NCBI GenBank assembly: GCA_025360875.1 | Contig: JANYBI010000194.1 | Coordinates: 1-8,196 of the forward strand | Source of the DNA: Lentisphaerota bacterium | GTDB lineage: Bacteria > Verrucomicrobiota > Lentisphaeria > Victivallales > GWF2-50-93 | Direction of reading: 5' to 3' | DNA: 8,196 nucleotides | Shown here: piece after piece, positions 6,036 to 8,196 of the stretch | Numbering within the stretch: the stretch's first letter is position 1 | Layout of the letters: each line of letters begins with the position of its first letter | Program-made: the position numbers and the translations under genes | The notes under the pieces: generated by a model | What the model was told of the DNA's origin: nothing | Databases searched by the model: none | What the model saw: the letters and a program-made list of their open reading frames with translations, nothing else

Positions 6036-6062
6036 ATTTTGGCGTCCGCCAAAATTTATTTA
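6033..6062. terminator. bidirectional terminator shared by the permease gene and ruvA
   Basis: Bases 6033-6044 and 6047-6058 are perfectly complementary (TAAATTTTGGCG and its reverse complement). With a four-base loop (GTCC) this leaves an 11-bp stem. The A/T-rich outer part supplies T residues on both strands, extended on the plus strand by ATTTATTTATT. The TAA of the permease gene (6033-6035) and the TAA of ruvA (6058-6056, minus) sit at mirror positions at the base of the stem. It therefore probably ends both convergent transcripts. Confidence 0.8.
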
Positions 6063-6664
6063 TTGAGAGAACGCAAAGAAAGACGGATAAGATTCTCCGT
6101 CGAGCATTCCTTCTGATCCATTCCTGCCGCAAGTTCGTGTATCGCCTTCATTGCAGGTTCCTGCTTGAATCCAAGCTGGACAAGCGCCCGGACCGCGTCT
6201 TCCGTCGCCTTTGAAACGGCATCGGAGACTTTGTTTTTCGCATGTGCCGATTCAGGCGAAATATCCTTGACCTTGTTCTTGAGTTCGAGCACGATCAGTT
6301 CCGCAGTCTTTTTCCCGATTCCGCTTATCTGGTTGATCGCCTTCAGATCGGCGTTTGCCACGGCCGTGCAGAAACTGGTCACGCTCATCGCGCTCAGCAC
6401 GTTCAACGCTATCCTGGGACCTATTCCGGAAACGGTCATCAGCAGCTTGAACAGCTGCTTCTCCTGGACGGTGGCAAAACCGTAGAGCTGGATGTCGTCC
6501 TCCTTGACATGCGTATATACCAGCACGCTTGCCTCTTCGCCGGGCTTCGGAAGCTTGTCAAACGTGCTCAGAGGTATGAACACAAGATATCCGACGCCAT
6601 GGACATCGATGAGTATTTCCGTGAACGACGATTCCTTAAGCTTTCCTGTAAGACTTCCAATCAT
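6056..6664 (-). CDS. ruvA: Holliday junction branch migration complex subunit RuvA
   Basis: A 202-residue cytoplasmic protein of normal RuvA length. A RuvA tetramer binds four-way DNA junctions and loads the RuvB motor for branch migration in recombinational repair. Domain I (about 1-62) is the OB-fold, beginning MIGSLTGKL and including VHGVGYLVF and HVKEDDIQLYGF. Domain II has two helix-hairpin-helix DNA-binding motifs, VSGIGPRIAL (78-87) and ISGIGKKTAE (113-122). A variable linker (about 134-153) leads to domain III (about 155-202), the RuvB-contacting part, with VRALVQLGFKQEPAMKAI and NLIRLSLRSL. AGGGA lies about seven bases before the ATG. ruvB and ruvC are not adjacent in the window; the next minus-strand gene upstream is unrelated. 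The gene converges on the permease gene with a shared terminator. Confidence 0.97.
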   Translation of the reverse strand: MIGSLTGKLKESSFTEILIDVHGVGYLVFIPLSTFDKLPKPGEEASVLVYTHVKEDDIQLYGFATVQEKQLFKLLMTVSGIGPRIALNVLSAMSVTSFCTAVANADLKAINQISGIGKKTAELIVLELKNKVKDISPESAHAKNKVSDAVSKATEDAVRALVQLGFKQEPAMKAIHELAAGMDQKECSTENLIRLSLRSLNK

Positions 6665-6887
6665 GATATATCCCTTTTTAAATAAATATTGAATATAAAT
6701 GAGTGCGCCTTTTAAGGTGTACCATTATTTTGGAAAAGCAATACATGATTGTTGCTCTGACGAGACAGCCTGCCGAGAAGTGTTCATCGTCCTACAGGGG
6801 GGCTCGACAGTCCGGAATCGTCATACGACAACATGGGGTTCAGGATCGTGCCGGGGATGGAGATGAATGGCAAGAAATAATCCCCAT
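6665..6887 (-). other. spacer between the helical-repeat gene and ruvA
   Basis: The 50 bases next to ruvA are AT-rich. They include a TATATT hexamer on the minus strand that could serve as a -10 element, but no good -35 lies at the right distance. The remainder is more GC-rich than the gene to its right. I see no RNA gene. One 35-codon minus-strand frame is noted separately. Confidence 0.5.
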
Positions 6888-6891
6888 TCAT
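6784..6891 (-). other. 35-codon open frame overlapping the upstream stop (ATGA)
   Basis: On the minus strand an ATG at 6891-6889 shares bases with the TGA (6890-6888) of the upstream gene in an ATGA overlap, the usual layout for coupled translation. The frame runs 35 codons to a TGA at 6786-6784 and reads with protein-like composition (MNGDYFLPFISIPGTI at its start). It has no Shine-Dalgarno of its own and I recognise no family. It may be a tiny gene, a remnant of a longer one, or chance. Confidence 0.2.
6863..6891 (-). terminator. weak hairpin at the end of the helical-repeat gene
   Basis: ATGAATGG (6863-6870) is complementary to CCATTCAT (6884-6891), giving an 8-bp stem with a 13-base loop that covers the stop codon of the minus-strand gene. 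No T-run follows, so intrinsic termination is doubtful. Confidence 0.25.
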
Positions 6892-8196
6892 TTATTCGAT
6901 GAATCATCATTTGAATACTGTCCAAGCACATCATTTAAGATTGGACCTAATTTCTCATCATTTCCATATTTGGCAATGGCAGTCCTAAGTAGTTCCTTTG
7001 CCGATTCCAAATCACCGGATTCTTTGAAGAGAAAGGCAAAAAGGGTATATATGTTTGTAGCTATGAATTCAGGGCTTTCATTCTTGTTTTTCTCAAGGTA
7101 TCTGTTAAACAATGCTCTAATTTTCTTGCTCTCCAGAGCCGTGCTGTTGCATTGTGCGAGAGACATATATGCATTAATTTCCATTTTTTCAGAATAAAGC
7201 TCGCTTTTATCGTCTCCCCCGCAAACCTCATACAGGAGATAGGCCTTTTCATTCTTCTTTATAGTAGACATCAAATTTCCCGCTACCTCTATCCAGTCTA
7301 TCAGAACATTCTTCTTTACTTCTTGAGGGTATGCTCTTACCACAGATTGAAGCACCTCTGTTATTTTAACTTGGTTGCCGGAATGGTAAGCCTGGATGAG
7401 TTGCTTTTCCAAGTCATTAATATTTTCAGCTTTATCTTCGTTCACGCCAAGCCAGACATCAAGATTGAGAGACTTAAGAAATTTTTCTAATGGCAGGTTG
7501 TCCTTAACTGTTTCGGCAAAGGCTTCGTTATACTTCTTTTTTAATACCATGATATCTTTTCTCCTTACCTCAGCCAATACACGTTCCCTGCATTCCTGGG
7601 CTGTTGCAATATTGAAATTCATTTCTTTTCTAGTCTTCTCATAGACATTCATGTATTCCTCAGCCATCTCGTCCATCTTCTTCTTAGTATTGGCAACATA
7701 ATGTCCGCTATAGATATTCAGCAATATGGCTTCAAGAATTTTATCTGATCGGAAAACTGCATTGCCCTGTGAGACACCGTTAAATACTATCATCTTGCCG
7801 AAGTTTTTCGCAATTAGCAGTTCGCCGTGCTTATCTGATATCTCTCCTAGTAAATATTCATATCCATAAGGATCATTGAAATACTTCAAAAGCAACAGTA
7901 CAGGCTTGTATTTGCCGGCTTTAAGTTCTTTGCTGTCAATAATATTATGGAGATATTTCAAAGCCAGGTCTCTATAATTTATTTGGACGAGGCGCTCTGT
8001 CACAAAGGAGCCTGCATCCCTATTATTATCAATAAATTTCAACAAAGCTTTTTCTATCTCTTTCTTGTCAGTTTTTTCCAGCAGGTATGGATTAAATTCA
8101 ATGATGTTGAAAACTAAGTATCCTAGAGAGTCATCATCCCATTTAACTGAAGACAATGTTTTTAACAGGTTCACCGGGGTAGCCTTACATCCCGCA
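6888..8196 (-). CDS. helical-repeat (HEAT/TPR-like) probable lipoprotein, 5' end beyond the window
   Basis: At least 435 residues are encoded and the frame stays open to the right edge. A GTG at 8174 could start a 428-residue product, but the codons before it read A-G-C-K-A-T-P without a stop. AGC followed by Lys is a plausible lipobox, which would put the signal peptide just outside the window. The N-terminal part is helical with HEAT-like character (LLLLKYFNDPYGYEYLLGEI). A charged, coiled-coil-prone stretch (about MDEMAEEYMNVYEKTRKEMN) follows, and the C-terminus has a TPR-like pair (TLFAFLFKESGDLESAKELL). No enzyme motif is visible. The gene is distinctly AT-richer than ruvA and the transporter genes and has four Cys in its intact part. 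I do not recognise the family; a surface or periplasmic scaffold is a guess. Confidence 0.7.
   Translation of the reverse strand, partial: AGCKATPVNLLKTLSSVKWDDDSLGYLVFNIIEFNPYLLEKTDKKEIEKALLKFIDNNRDAGSFVTERLVQINYRDLALKYLHNIIDSKELKAGKYKPVLLLLKYFNDPYGYEYLLGEISDKHGELLIAKNFGKMIVFNGVSQGNAVFRSDKILEAILLNIYSGHYVANTKKKMDEMAEEYMNVYEKTRKEMNFNIATAQECRERVLAEVRRKDIMVLKKKYNEAFAETVKDNLPLEKFLKSLNLDVWLGVNEDKAENINDLEKQLIQAYHSGNQVKITEVLQSVVRAYPQEVKKNVLIDWIEVAGNLMSTIKKNEKAYLLYEVCGGDDKSELYSEKMEINAYMSLAQCNSTALESKKIRALFNRYLEKNKNESPEFIATNIYTLFAFLFKESGDLESAKELLRTAIAKYGNDEKLGPILNDVLGQYSNDDSSNK

Noticed and set aside
6665..6887. tRNA or small structured RNA in the spacer before ruvA
   Set aside because: No cloverleaf, T-arm consensus or strong compact stem could be found by eye.
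6703..7197. 164-codon plus-strand open frame
   Set aside because: Its second half lies antisense to the better supported minus-strand helical-repeat gene, it has no ribosome-binding site of note, and its translation shows no family features.

Overview
The window reads as a bacterial chromosomal segment. The deepest clue to lineage is the style of its genes: an extra-long, membrane-anchored sugar-binding protein, a permease with both halves fused, GTG and TTG starts, and intergenic spacers full of short tandem and palindromic repeats. This style is familiar from the PVC/Lentisphaerota-Kiritimatiellota-Omnitrophota sort of bacteria. That placement is an inference from pattern memory, not a measured phylogeny.

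Left part (1-1244): a roughly 490-base gene-poor stretch holds a stem-loop with a T-run on the minus strand (71-104) and a large imperfect inverted repeat (317-388). Around the inverted repeat there are short coding-like remnants. Next comes a two-gene cassette (493-1093): a 61-residue protein whose end overlaps the start of a 157-residue MNT/AbiEii-like nucleotidyltransferase by 59 bases. This resembles a toxin-antitoxin type module.

Centre (1245-6035): three plus-strand genes that look like one transcription unit. They encode a membrane-anchored TPR protein, a membrane-anchored family 1 extracellular solute-binding protein with an EF-hand-like calcium loop, and a 678-residue protein joining a MalF-type and a MalG-type permease in one chain. 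Together these would form a carbohydrate (CUT1-type) ABC importer. No ATPase gene is in the window, so a shared ATPase encoded elsewhere is expected. The spacer between binding protein and permease holds 8-bp repeat arrays in opposite orientations around a small hairpin. The permease gene converges on ruvA, and a near-perfect palindrome that contains both stop codons probably terminates both transcripts.

Right part (6056-8196): ruvA (Holliday junction complex subunit) on the minus strand, a 223-base spacer, then an AT-richer minus-strand gene for a large helical repeat protein. That gene runs off the right edge. Its frame stays open to the last base and shows a possible lipobox just inside the edge, so it is probably a lipoprotein whose signal peptide begins outside the window.
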